Assembly: GCF_002860125.1 (NCBI RefSeq)
Contig: NZ_PGVA01000014.1
Location: forward strand, 62,001-126,000
DNA: 64,000 bases
Origin: Bacillus canaveralius
Lineage (GTDB): Bacteria; Bacillota; Bacilli; Bacillales; Cytobacillaceae
Reading direction: 5' to 3'
In this document: one piece after another, positions 1-8,162 of the stretch
Layout of the letters: every line of letters starts with the position of its first letter
Numbering within the stretch: position 1 is the stretch's first letter
The notes under the pieces: model-generated
Databases searched by the model: none
Told to the model about the DNA's origin: nothing
What the model saw: the letters and a program-made list of their open reading frames with translations, nothing else
Translations under genes and position numbers: made by a program

Positions 1-17
1 GGATTAGGGGAGGAAAT

Positions 18-1189
18 ATGGAGATTAGAAAAATGACTGAACAAGATCTCACATATTCTTTAAAACTATCAATGTATGCTTTTCAGTACGAGTTGCCGGA
101 CAGCGATATTCCTGCTCGGATTGACAAAATTAAGCATCATGACGTGTTTGGAATTTGGGATGGCACGCAGCTGACCGCGAAGTTGAATATTATCCCTTTC
201 AAAGTAATCATTCAGAACAGGAGTGGAGCATGGGTGGAATTGCAGGCGTGGCGACCTATCCGGAATATCGGAGAAGAGGCTATGTGAAGGCATTAATCGT
301 TCATGCATTACAACAAATGCGCGAGCAAAATCAAATCATCTCATTTTTGCATCCTTTCGATATTGCATTTTACCGGAAGTTCGGCTGGGAGATTTTAACC
401 GAGCGGAAGAAGGTTATGATCGAGAAAAAGGATTTACATATGGCCGGAGCCATAAGCGGATCGATTATGAGGTTTAAAAAGGATACCCATCACAAAGATA
501 TAGAAAACGTCTATGCAGAGTATGCGAAGCAATATTCGGGGATGCTTTCGCGAACGAAGGAATGGTGGCTGGACAACGTTTATCGCGATTCATCAGCAGC
601 CGTTTTTTACGACAACGAGCATGTGCCGAAAGGATACATATTGTATAGTGTTAAAAATAATATTCTCAATGTACAGGAAATGGCTGCTCTTGATTACGAA
701 GCGCGGGTCAACCTGTGGAATTTCATTTGCCAGCATGATTCAATGGTTGACAGCGTAAACATTGTGTTGCCAGTAAACGACCCTTTTCCTTACTATTTAA
801 AACAACCCAATGTAAAAACAGAGGTTTTTCCTTACTTTATGGCACGGGTTGTTGATGCAGAAAAGTGTCTGGAAAGCTTTGCATTTCTGCAAACGAGTGA
901 AAATGTTTTTCTGCATGTTTCCGATGAGTATGCAGATTGGAACAATGGATCATATCTGATTTCCGAAGCTGGTGTAACGGCTTATAAAGAGAAGCAGGGA
1001 AGCCATTGTGCCCATCCTCCTAAACGGGGCATCACCATGAATATAAACGCATTGTCTGCCATCCTAACAGGCTTTCAAAGGCCAAAAGAACTTTTCCAGC
1101 TCGGGCATTTAACAGGCAGCGAAAAAGAAATAGACGAGCTTGAAAAGAAAATACCTGTCCAGACGACGTTTATCTATGACTTTTTTTAG
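18..1189 (+). pseudogene. Eis-like GNAT acetyltransferase, frameshifted
   Basis: Two overlapping frames together give one protein of about 390 residues, the usual length for Eis-type acetyltransferases (two GNAT folds plus a C-terminal SCP2-like domain). The frame starting at 18 has a good ribosome site (GGGGAGGAAAT) and encodes the N-terminus up to about residue 68 (ending near LNIIPFKVIIQ). The frame covering roughly 220-1189 then supplies the acetyl-CoA loop motif GVATYPEYRRRGYVKALI, SFLHPF and the rest. The ATG at 155 is internal and probably not a true start. A single missing base near 205-235 (for example one G in the AGGAG run) explains the split. Either the gene is broken or there is a sequencing error. 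The function would be N-acetylation of an amine; the substrate is unknown. Confidence 0.8.
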
Positions 1190-1257
1190 ATTAAAAAGCT
1201 CAGCTTGAATGAACGGTTCTGCTTTTAGAAGCGCAGATCGGAAGGCTCTTAAACTAC

Positions 1258-1283
1258 AAAAAAAAGGCGCATTTTGCGCCTTT
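1258..1283 (-). terminator. Intrinsic terminator of yugN
   Basis: An 8-bp perfect stem (AAAGGCGC/GCGCCTTT, loop ATTTT) directly follows the yugN stop codon on the minus strand and is followed by a run of eight T on that strand. It also faces the end of the upstream acetyltransferase. Confidence 0.85.
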
Positions 1284-1635
1284 AAAATTTCTCAATAATT
1301 GCTTTTAGCTCAGCAAGCAGTTTTTCACATTGGTTGACAAGCGGCATCGGAAAAAATTCATCTTCTCCATATTCCACGCCATGTGGATAGTAGTGTTTGC
1401 CAAGCACAGGTGTCATCAATTGAATTGTTGCATTGTGGGCCCCTACATCACCTTCTACCGCATAACCAAACACGCGCAGGTAGTAAATACCTTCTTTCAG
1501 CTCAAACTTGCGGTCGTATGTAACACGTTCATAATCCCATTGTTCTTCCCTTACAAGTCCATGATCAAGCATAACCTCATCGAGACGATTTAAATCTGCT
1601 TTTAATTCTTCAAAACCGGTATTTTCAAATTTCAT
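1282..1635 (-). CDS. yugN: YugN-like family protein
   Basis: The 117-residue product matches the Bacillus YugN family from memory, especially the central WDYERVTYDRKF and YYLRVFGYAVEGDVG and the later LGKHYYPHGVEYGEDE. The family has no assigned biochemical role. The protein has no signal peptide or membrane segment and is acidic and probably cytosolic. The ATG at 1635 is preceded by TAGGAGGGACATAGG, so the start is secure. It is transcribed away from ylbB and has its own terminator. Confidence 0.85.
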   Translation of the reverse strand: MKFENTGFEELKADLNRLDEVMLDHGLVREEQWDYERVTYDRKFELKEGIYYLRVFGYAVEGDVGAHNATIQLMTPVLGKHYYPHGVEYGEDEFFPMPLVNQCEKLLAELKAIIEKF

Positions 1636-1991
1636 CCTATGTCCCTCCTAAAAACAATCCGCATAACACAATCAATTAAGGCGAATTTATCTCAATTCAA
1701 TAATAGTAGAAAAGTAAAAAAGTTGCAATAATAACGTTGGACTCGTTTTCACCCCTAAAACGCACGTTGAAAACTATTTTGAAAAAAAACCCTCAACATA
1801 TTGCGAATAAATATCCTGCTGTTGGAAACCCTACAAGTATAAGCAGCAGCATAAAGAAATTTGGAACGCAGCCATAAACCGGTTAGAAAACATTTTTTGA
1901 TAATAAGATTATTTCTCCTCATTTACTGTGGAAAAATAGGCTGGACGATTAATAATGGCTGGACAAACTTCAGGATTATAAAGGAGGACAT
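1636..1991. other. Divergent intergenic region yugN/ylbB
   Basis: About 355 A+T-rich bases separate two divergently transcribed genes, so both promoters should lie here. I see no ORF with a ribosome site, no strong inverted repeat and no RNA gene, and I could not choose a convincing -35/-10 pair. Confidence 0.5.
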
Positions 1992-2420
1992 ATGGAACAG
2001 GTTCGCGGGATTATGACTGAGGATGTAGAAACATGCTCCTTGCTTGATAATGTATTTGAAGTCGCTGTAAAGATGAAAGAATTGGATGTCGGGGCCATTC
2101 CAATTGTCGATAATGATAAACTTGTCGGCATGATTACAGACCGGGATATTGTTGTTCGCGGTGTTGCTGAAAAATATCCTGGATCATCGAAGGTGGAAGC
2201 GATTATGAGCAAACACCTAATCACGGTCAGTCCGGATACCTCGACTAAAGAAGCTGCTGAATTGATGGCACAACACCAAATTCGCAGATTGCCTGTTGTT
2301 GAAAATGGCAAGCTGGCTGGTATCGTCGCGCTCGGTGATTTGGCCGTTCGTGAACTTACGGATGATCAAGCGAAAACAGCACTTTCTGAAATATCAGAGC
2401 CGGAAGAATTTCACCATTGA
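1992..2420 (+). CDS. ylbB: CBS-domain protein YlbB
   Basis: A 142-residue protein made of two tandem CBS motifs, roughly residues 1-60 and 70-130. Each carries the typical DVGAIPIVDNDKLVGMITDRD or IRRLPVVENGKLAGIVALGD pattern. Such Bateman modules usually bind adenosyl nucleotides and regulate a partner; no partner is known here. The ATG at 1992 follows AAAGGAGGACAT. The position ahead of ylbC matches the B. subtilis ylb cluster. Its own terminator follows at once, so it is probably monocistronic. Confidence 0.88.
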   Translation: MEQVRGIMTEDVETCSLLDNVFEVAVKMKELDVGAIPIVDNDKLVGMITDRDIVVRGVAEKYPGSSKVEAIMSKHLITVSPDTSTKEAAELMAQHQIRRLPVVENGKLAGIVALGDLAVRELTDDQAKTALSEISEPEEFHH

Positions 2421-2421
2421 G

Positions 2422-2452
2422 AAGACATCTAAAGGTGTCTTTTCTTTTTTTT
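2422..2452 (+). terminator. Terminator after ylbB
   Basis: Stem AAGACATC/GGTGTCTT with loop TAAA, starting one base after the ylbB stop and followed by a T-rich tract. Confidence 0.8.
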
Positions 2453-2572
2453 ATGCGATCGACATTTTTCGGTCTAGGCGGTGTTCTATCAAAAACAAAG
2501 ATATAGATGCTATAATATTTTTGAATAACATACATATAATAATAGAGAAATTGATAGAAGGGAGGTATCCCA

Positions 2573-3637
2573 CTGAGAACTCTTATCAGGATTTTACTTA
2601 TAGTATCTGCACTATTAACATTTGGATTATACCTTGGTTTAAACGGGGAGAAAGAAAAAGACATTCTTATTCATAACGATCAGCCGTTATCAAAAGAAGA
2701 TTTATCTCTACCAGACACGGATGAAAATCAACAGTCCGGGGTTGAAGCCCCTAAAGACGGCCTCGCTGCTTTGATGGGGCAACATAGCCAAACTGTCCAA
2801 ACCGCGCTTGGTGCACCAGATCGGCGTGACCTGTCCTTTTATGATTACGAATGGTGGATCTATCAGGATCCTGAAAACTATATACAAGTTGGCATCGAAG
2901 CGGATAAAGTTGTAACCATTTATGCCAACGGTAAGGACAGCAACGTCCAGCCATTTCATATTGGCCAGCCAATTGAGGAAATCTATACTTCTGTTTTAAT
3001 AGAAATGTATGTAAATCTTGAATATGACAAAGGATCATACCAGTTTGAATTGTCCGAGACGGATATGAATACCCGTCCGCTTGTTAAAATTGGCGATTAT
3101 TTTGCCCAGCTTTATATCGATAAATTTACAGGCAGCCTTTCAAGCGTCCGTTATTTGGATGAAAAGACGCTGATCACCCATAGGCCGTATGAGCTTACGT
3201 ATCGCGGCCCACTGCTTGAGCCCAAGCCCCTGGACGAAACAAAAAGCGATCTGGTCGAGGCAGGCATGGAACAGCAAATATTGGATATTACAAATATTAT
3301 TAGAAGCCGCCATAACGCCGGTCCTGTCACCTGGGACGAAAAAACAGCCGAGGTTGCTGTTGCCCACAGCAAGGACATGCATGACAGCGGCGATTTTTCC
3401 CACACTTCGAAAACATCGGGCGATTTATCGGACAGGCTCGATGCAGCTGATGTTTTTTATCAGCTGGCAGGTGAAAATATTGCGGCGAACTATATTGATG
3501 CACCTGAGGTTGTCGAAGGCTGGCTGAATAGTCAGGGACATCGTGAAACCTTGCTAAATCCAGATTACACTCATCTTGGCGTCGGAGTTTATGAAAGGCA
3601 TTATACACAAAATTTTATTCAAAATTGGGAAAAGTAA
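2573..3637 (+). CDS. ylbC: YlbC, membrane-anchored CAP/SCP-domain protein
   Basis: The reading frame is open well upstream of the first in-frame ATG (2771). The only start that has a ribosome site (GGGAGG at 2560-2565) and restores the N-terminus is CTG at 2573. It gives 354 residues beginning with a basic and hydrophobic anchor (LIRILLIVSALLTFGLYL). Next comes a CAP-associated N-terminal domain of about 150 residues (LGAPDRRDLSFYDYEWWIY). The C-terminal CAP domain has HSKDMHDSGDFSH, GENIAAN and the closing GHRETLLNPDYTHLGVGV. Members are extracellular or spore-associated; the enzymatic role is unknown. B. subtilis YlbC is of similar length. The CTG start is an inference. Confidence 0.82.
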   Translation: MRTLIRILLIVSALLTFGLYLGLNGEKEKDILIHNDQPLSKEDLSLPDTDENQQSGVEAPKDGLAALMGQHSQTVQTALGAPDRRDLSFYDYEWWIYQDPENYIQVGIEADKVVTIYANGKDSNVQPFHIGQPIEEIYTSVLIEMYVNLEYDKGSYQFELSETDMNTRPLVKIGDYFAQLYIDKFTGSLSSVRYLDEKTLITHRPYELTYRGPLLEPKPLDETKSDLVEAGMEQQILDITNIIRSRHNAGPVTWDEKTAEVAVAHSKDMHDSGDFSHTSKTSGDLSDRLDAADVFYQLAGENIAANYIDAPEVVEGWLNSQGHRETLLNPDYTHLGVGVYERHYTQNFIQNWEK

Positions 3638-3645
3638 TACAATTT

Positions 3646-3680
3646 GGCGCGGGGACGAACTCAAGTTCATCCTCGCGCCT
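3646..3680 (+). terminator. Terminator after ylbC
   Basis: A 15-bp stem with two wobble pairs (3646-3660 with 3665-3679, loop TCAA) followed by TTTGATTTTTT, ten bases after the ylbC stop. Confidence 0.85.
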
Positions 3681-3762
3681 TTGATTTTTTATTTTTTCAC
3701 CTATTTTACTAAAAAATCATATTGTATGATAGGCGAATGGATCACAATAGAGGTGAATCAAA

Positions 3763-4164
3763 ATGGTACAGAAAAAGCTTCATCCGTCTGTAGAACAATT
3801 TAAGGATTTTGTCAAAGCGAATCCAAAAATCATTCAGGAAGTGCGAAAAGGAAACACGACGTGGAAAGAGCTTTATGAGGATTGGTATTTGTTTGGCGAG
3901 GATGATAGCAGATGGGATTCTTTTCGGGAAGGTAAGAAACCAGTTATAAAAGAATCTGGCGAAAAGAAAACCGATTGGATAGCACAAATAACAAGCGTTA
4001 TTAAAAAAATGGACCAAAATCAAATGGAGGAGCATATCCAGAACATCAGCCAGGCTCTTACGGCCGTACAGGGGGTAATCTCCCAATTTCAAAGATCTCC
4101 CCAGCAGCCGGGCCCGCAACAAGCAAATCCACCAACCAGCCCTTTTATGTTTAGAAAAGACTGA
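3763..4164 (+). CDS. ylbD: YlbD family spore coat protein
   Basis: A 133-residue hydrophilic protein with the YlbD N-terminal signature (HPSVEQFKDFVKANPKI, then WKELYEDWYLFGEDD) and a proline/glutamine-rich tail ending FMFRKD. Family members are annotated as putative spore coat components. There is no signal or membrane segment, consistent with synthesis in the mother cell. The ATG follows AGAGGTGAATCAAA. ylbE starts 13 bases downstream, so the two form a small operon, as in B. subtilis. Confidence 0.88.
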   Translation: MVQKKLHPSVEQFKDFVKANPKIIQEVRKGNTTWKELYEDWYLFGEDDSRWDSFREGKKPVIKESGEKKTDWIAQITSVIKKMDQNQMEEHIQNISQALTAVQGVISQFQRSPQQPGPQQANPPTSPFMFRKD

Positions 4165-4177
4165 GAGGAGAACAAAG

Positions 4178-4417
4178 GTGCGAACGGAATTAATCGAGTT
4201 TTTGAATAGCAAAAAAGATTTAAAGGAATTTGTCAGGGAGCAGCCCCAATGGTACAGGTTGTTAACAAGAAACCCATATGACGTTGACAAACTTGAGGCG
4301 GCTGCCCTTGATTATTATAAAAAAACGATTCCGCATCGGGTTGAAAAATTCTCATACGGTGTGCAAATGGCATCGATGATGATGCATATGTTCCAGGCAA
4401 TGAAGTCCGGATCTTAG
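4178..4417 (+). CDS. ylbE: YlbE-like protein
   Basis: A 79-residue protein starting at GTG 4178 after GAGAGGAGAACAAAG. It matches the YlbE family in length and in the signature QPQWYRLLTRNPYDVDKLE and the methionine-rich end (MMMHMFQAMK). The function is unknown. It is paired with ylbD. Confidence 0.85.
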   Translation: MRTELIEFLNSKKDLKEFVREQPQWYRLLTRNPYDVDKLEAAALDYYKKTIPHRVEKFSYGVQMASMMMHMFQAMKSGS

Positions 4418-4418
4418 C

Positions 4419-4452
4419 AAAGGCTTTCTTTTCTGCCGGGAGAGCCTTTCTA
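4419..4452 (+). terminator. Probable terminator after ylbE
   Basis: AAAGGCT and AGCCTTT form the base of an imperfect stem just after the ylbE stop, followed by TTTCTAT. The T tract is weak. Confidence 0.5.
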
Positions 4453-4532
4453 TGCCTGTTTAATGAGTGTAAGGCTATTCGGTTAAAAGATGGACATGCG
4501 GCTAATAATACAGGCATAAAGGAGTGAGGAAA

Positions 4533-4970
4533 GTGAAACGGAAAGCCCGCCTTGTGTTGTTGTTTGTCCTCGTTTGCCTAACAGGATGCCAGAGTGAGTT
4601 ACTTGCACCGGAAACGGGAACGACAGTACGTGCCGAATCGTTGCCCGCAGTAATCAGCGAGAATTCAACTGTATTTGCGTTTAAGCAGGCAGAAAACGAA
4701 ACATTTTCTGTCCAGCACCATGTAAAAGGGAATAACGTCTTTGTTGAGTGTTTTGTCACAGGTATATCATTCAGGGCTCCACATGAAACAGGAAAAGAGC
4801 AAGGGAAAATCGTCGTTTATGTAGATGGGGAAAAGAGAGAAGAAGTGACAGCGGCTGCCTTTATCATAAAAGATCTTTCTCCTGGAACCCATCGCATTAA
4901 AATGGAGCTGGTGAATCCATATAATCAACCTTACCAGCTTAAAAATGAAATTCATGTGACCATTTCTTAA
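4533..4970 (+). CDS. Putative lipoprotein, unknown function
   Basis: A 145-residue product starting at GTG 4533. AAAGGAG lies eight bases upstream, which favours this over the GTG at 4524 that overlaps the ribosome site. The N-terminus MKRKARLVLLFVLVCLTGCQ is a textbook lipoprotein signal with lipobox LTGC, so the mature protein begins at Cys19 and sits on the outer face of the membrane. The rest reads like a small beta-sandwich (NNVFVECFVTGISF, GKIVVYVDGEKREE, LSPGTHRIKMELVNP). It does not resemble anything I can name and is not in the B. subtilis order between ylbE and ylbF. LspA is encoded in this window. Confidence 0.75.
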   Translation: MKRKARLVLLFVLVCLTGCQSELLAPETGTTVRAESLPAVISENSTVFAFKQAENETFSVQHHVKGNNVFVECFVTGISFRAPHETGKEQGKIVVYVDGEKREEVTAAAFIIKDLSPGTHRIKMELVNPYNQPYQLKNEIHVTIS

Positions 4971-5029
4971 CAAATCATTTAGCTTTGCCTGCCGTTTCAT
5001 GTTAAAATATGAGACGGAGGTGTGCCGAT

Positions 5030-5476
5030 TTGCTTGCTACAACAGAAAGAATCATGCTTTTAGATATGGCGGATGAGCTAGCCAATATGATCATAGAATC
5101 AGAAGCTGCTGAGCATTATCGCCAGTGTTTATATAAATTAAGGAACAGCCGGGAAACGCAGCGGAAGCTCCAGGCCTTTACCAAGATGAAGGAAATGTAT
5201 GAGGAAGTGCAAAGGTTTGGAAAATACCACCCTGATTATAAAATGGTGATGGGAGAGATCCGCACAGTAAAAAGGGAGCTCGATTTAGATTCGAATATAT
5301 ACGAATTTAAGAAGGCGGAAAACGAGCTTCAAGCATTACTTGACGCAGTGAGTGGTTTGATTGGAAAATCAGTGTCCGAAAGTGTAAAAGTGCCGACAGG
5401 CAATCCTTTCTTCGACAGCGGCTCAAGCTGTGGTGGCGGCTGTGGCTCAGGCGGGAGCTGTGGATGTTCCGCTTGA
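5030..5476 (+). CDS. ylbF: YlbF (RicF), subunit of the Ric complex
   Basis: 148 residues starting at TTG 5030, nine bases after GGAGG. The in-frame ATG at 5009 lies upstream of that site and is unlikely. The core VQRFGKYHPDY and KRELDLDSNIYEFKKAENELQ match YlbF. The tail is VKVPTGNPFF followed by a cysteine-rich end SSCGGGCGSGGSCGC. In B. subtilis YlbF joins YmcA and YaaT in a complex with iron-sulfur clusters that promotes RNase Y-dependent mRNA maturation, sporulation, competence and biofilm formation. The terminal cysteines fit cluster binding. Confidence 0.9.
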   Translation: MLATTERIMLLDMADELANMIIESEAAEHYRQCLYKLRNSRETQRKLQAFTKMKEMYEEVQRFGKYHPDYKMVMGEIRTVKRELDLDSNIYEFKKAENELQALLDAVSGLIGKSVSESVKVPTGNPFFDSGSSCGGGCGSGGSCGCSA

Positions 5477-5484
5477 TGAATCAA

Positions 5485-5536
5485 AGACCAAATATGAAAA
5501 AGGCATGGGGAATCCCCTGCCTTTTTCATTTGGTCT
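5485..5536. terminator. Long hairpin, bidirectional terminator
   Basis: Two complementary arms of about 24-26 bases with two small bulges (AGACCAAAT... pairing with ...ATTTGGTCT) surround a GC-rich core GGCATGGGG/CCCCTGCC flanked by five A and five T. It can end ylbF transcription and transcription arriving from the minus-strand genes. Confidence 0.8.
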
Positions 5537-5579
5537 CACAACAAGTTCAGAAAATATTATGGTCTGGCTGACCACTGTG

Positions 5580-5729
5580 TTACAGTACCAATCGTTCTGA
5601 AAGTTCAGTTATTTTACTTGTGTTTCTGGCCACAACAGATACAGTATCACCACGGTTCAAAAAATATTCCACAGTTCCCTTAAGCATGCCTGTACCGCCA
5701 ATGATCAGAATATGCTTTGTTAAAGACAT
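5580..5729 (-). pseudogene. Remnant of short-chain dehydrogenase
   Basis: Only 49 codons remain, from ATG 5729 (AAGGCGG eight bases upstream) to a stop at 5580. The product is a complete Rossmann-fold start, KHILIIGGTGMLKGTVEYFL then VSVVARNTSK, with the GGTGML nucleotide-binding turn. Family members are normally about 180-250 residues, so the catalytic part has been lost, probably by deletion between here and the ylbF hairpin. No enzymatic function is expected. Confidence 0.7.
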
Positions 5730-5794
5730 AAGCAAAACCGCCTTTTGAAGTTTAATGACAACCTTAATGACTAGTTTGAAAACCCTCCGCTGCC

Positions 5795-6130
5795 TCAAGT
5801 CCAATACGATTGCCCCTTTAGCAGGACACAGTCAGCACACTGGTTGCCACAGCAAAACATTTTCTGCTGCGGTACAAAAAAACGGTGCCGGTAAACGAAC
5901 AATTGATCGTCTGAGCGGACAAAGACCGTTTCACTGTGCAGTTGTTTTCCTTTCATCGCTGTTGCCGAGGAACGCCGAATGGCTGCATCCAACAGCCGAT
6001 CAGGCGGGTTACCAATGGCGCGTAAATAGAGAAACGGTATGCCTGCCACTTTTTTATAGTAAGCTTTATTTATAAGCGGATCGGCTTGTAACAACTGAAT
6101 AAAGCGGTTCCAAATATGATCCAAATTCAT
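5795..6130 (-). CDS. Small CCGxxCxxC-motif protein
   Basis: A 111-residue protein starting at ATG 6130 with AAGGTG upstream. The body (NRFIQLLQADPLINKAYYKK, IPFLYLRAIGNPPDRLLDAA) is followed by RHRFFVPQQKMFCCGNQCADCVLL. The CCGxxCxxC cluster near the C-terminus resembles small metal-binding modules such as the oxidoreductase-like and DUF5522 families, and suggests Zn or Fe binding. I do not recognise the gene. It lies upstream of the dehydrogenase remnant on the same strand and is inserted between ylbF and ylbG, which are adjacent in B. subtilis. Confidence 0.7.
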   Translation of the reverse strand: MNLDHIWNRFIQLLQADPLINKAYYKKVAGIPFLYLRAIGNPPDRLLDAAIRRSSATAMKGKQLHSETVFVRSDDQLFVYRHRFFVPQQKMFCCGNQCADCVLLKGQSYWT

Positions 6131-6264
6131 ACTTTTGCACCTTGTTCCTTTATGACTATTTTAGAAAAAAGGCAACCGAGTTTCAAATAAAAGGAACTTT
6201 ATTGATCAAAGAACGGTTATTATGCTAGACTATTAGAAAAAACCTATCTCGAAGGGGTATCAAT

Positions 6265-6540
6265 ATGTTTGGTCAACGGCAGGGAATCATTATTTGGCTT
6301 TACTCACTAAAGCAAGCAAAGATGCTGAGAAGATTTGGAAATGTCCATTATGTTTCAAGGCGTTTGAAATACGCTGTTCTATATTGTAATCAAGAAGAAA
6401 TGGAAGGACTACTTGAAAAAATTCAATCCTATTCGTTTGTCAAAAAGGTTGAACCTTCATATAAGCCTTTTCTGCAACTGGAGTTCGAAAATTCCAAACC
6501 TGATAAAGCAAAAGAGTATGATTATAAAATGGGAATTTAA
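6265..6540 (+). CDS. ylbG: YlbG family protein (DUF2129)
   Basis: A 91-residue protein starting at ATG 6265 after CGAAGGGGTATCAAT. It matches Ylb[48 protein letters not shown]. It is a small cytosolic protein of unknown role, almost always linked to ylbF. A terminator follows directly. Confidence 0.88.
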   Translation: MFGQRQGIIIWLYSLKQAKMLRRFGNVHYVSRRLKYAVLYCNQEEMEGLLEKIQSYSFVKKVEPSYKPFLQLEFENSKPDKAKEYDYKMGI

Positions 6541-6567
6541 AAGGTGGGGGCGTATCTCACCTTTTTA
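6539..6567 (+). terminator. Terminator after ylbG
   Basis: AAAAGGTG pairs with CACCTTTT around an 11-base loop and is followed by TTATTATT, starting in the ylbG stop codon. Confidence 0.7.
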
Positions 6568-6725
6568 TTATTGCATCGGGCTGATAAAATGATTGATTTC
6601 AGTATGCCAGAGAATACTTCAAAATGAAAAACATTTTTCGAGTTTTTCATACAAAATTTGTGTGACGAATAAGAGTGATTTTGTTATTGTTAAGGTAAAC
6701 ATAATTTTGGTAAGGAGAGTTCCGA

Positions 6726-8150
6726 TTGTTACGGGCATTTTTATTTTTATTTACAATTTTGTCAGCTGCCGTCAGTGGCATGTTGTTCTGGCAGTGGGAA
6801 GCTTACTCTGAAAAAATTGAGCAGTCTGAGGAGATCAAGGAAAAGGCCCTTCAGCATTTAACAGTGGAATCACAATCCCGGGAATTGAAAATTTCCCAAA
6901 CTATAGAAGGACTGACAGATGGGAAAGAATATCGCATTTCGGTTCCGGAATCAATCGCAAACTGGAGCTGTGTAACAAAAGAAGCGAATCCGTGTCAATC
7001 AACCGATGATAATCCGGACACCTTCCTGGCCAAAGCAGGAAGCATCACACTCGAATACAGCCTGCCTGTCGATGATGGCGCTGCTTCTGTGTTCCTGGAT
7101 GATTGGACGATAAAATTCCCGGGTGTTGCCGCTTCAAGCACGAAGCTCGACATTGTCGATTCTGTAAGAAGAAATGGCTCATGGATTGCCGGTGCACCTT
7201 TAAAAGGTCAGCAAAAGCTTGAATTTATTGATTATTATGCATTTGAAGGAGAAGGAGAGGCCTTTTCTTTATACTGGCAAGCACAACCATTGGCGGCAAT
7301 CGATCAAGGTGGGATCAGCTATTACCGCGAACAAACTCAACAAGGCGCACCATTACAGTTAAAGTCTTTAGCAAAAATCGCTGATTTCCCCCATCTATCG
7401 ATTGTGATGACCGATCAATATCCTGAAACAATGGGAAAGGGGCTTCTGATCACAAAAAAAGCTGAACCAATTGAAACGGTTGAACGAAAAGCAGCTCATA
7501 TCTATTTTTCACAAAAGTTTAGAACTCTTTCGCCAGAGGAAAACGGGCTTATTGATCTTTTTGCCGCTGCGATCACACAGCAGCAGAGTTCCAGTGCAAA
7601 GGGACAAGCAATGTTGAATGAACTTATGGCTAAGCTTACTGATGCTCAGCTAAACCTATTTTTTTCTGCAGTGAAAGAGGAGCCGGAAGTAACTACAAAA
7701 AATCTGGATGAACTTTTAGGAGCTGCAAAAGGGATGGGGACTCACTTTTTCACATTAAACAGGGTGGATTCGGCCGCTTTCGTCCCTCTCTATTTCTATG
7801 ACTCAAGGGTTATTCGGGCAGCCAATAAACAGGTAGACGGGATCGAAATTATTTATCAGGACGGAAAAAAGCTGTTCCCATTTATGGAGATCATGACTGA
7901 AATGGGCTACGAGGCAAATGCTTTAGCGGATCAGGGAGAATTATTGCTCAATAAAGGAAGCAACAGCTACCGCTTCTTTGCTGACCGCAATATATTTATT
8001 TATAATGAGCAGGATTACGGCCTGTTGGAAAATCCGCTCATTACAATTGACAATCGTGTCTATATTGAACAGCAATGGCTTGAAACACTTTTTAGCTTTT
8101 CGATTGCAGAAAATGAACAGGAAATTAGCATTTCCGAGCTAAAAGAGTAA
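6726..8150 (+). CDS. Secreted or anchored protein with stalk-like C-terminus
   Basis: 474 residues starting at TTG 6726 (AAGGAGAG six bases upstream). Residues 1-23 form a signal anchor (FLFLFTILSAAVSGMLFWQW). A long extracytoplasmic part follows, with two cysteines about ten residues apart (NWSCVTKEANPCQS). The last 100 residues (KLFPFMEIMTEMGYEA, YRFFADRNIFIYNEQDYGL, IDNRVYIEQQWLETLFSF) resemble the copper-amine-oxidase-like stalk domain common in Firmicute surface proteins; this is inference. The gene is absent from the B. subtilis ylbG-rsmD interval. No function can be assigned. Confidence 0.75.
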   Translation: MLRAFLFLFTILSAAVSGMLFWQWEAYSEKIEQSEEIKEKALQHLTVESQSRELKISQTIEGLTDGKEYRISVPESIANWSCVTKEANPCQSTDDNPDTFLAKAGSITLEYSLPVDDGAASVFLDDWTIKFPGVAASSTKLDIVDSVRRNGSWIAGAPLKGQQKLEFIDYYAFEGEGEAFSLYWQAQPLAAIDQGGISYYREQTQQGAPLQLKSLAKIADFPHLSIVMTDQYPETMGKGLLITKKAEPIETVERKAAHIYFSQKFRTLSPEENGLIDLFAAAITQQQSSSAKGQAMLNELMAKLTDAQLNLFFSAVKEEPEVTTKNLDELLGAAKGMGTHFFTLNRVDSAAFVPLYFYDSRVIRAANKQVDGIEIIYQDGKKLFPFMEIMTEMGYEANALADQGELLLNKGSNSYRFFADRNIFIYNEQDYGLLENPLITIDNRVYIEQQWLETLFSFSIAENEQEISISELKE

Positions 8151-8162
8151 AAACAAGAAAAA

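Noticed and set aside
5795-5804. SDR remnant starting at 5804 and overlapping the cysteine-motif gene
   Set aside because: The extra 25 codons are non-homologous, and ATG 5729 has a proper ribosome site followed at once by the Rossmann motif.
6635-6665. Sigma-E or sigma-H promoter before the 474-residue gene (CATACAAA, GACGAATAA)
   Set aside because: Each -10-like match lacks a convincing -35 partner at the right distance.
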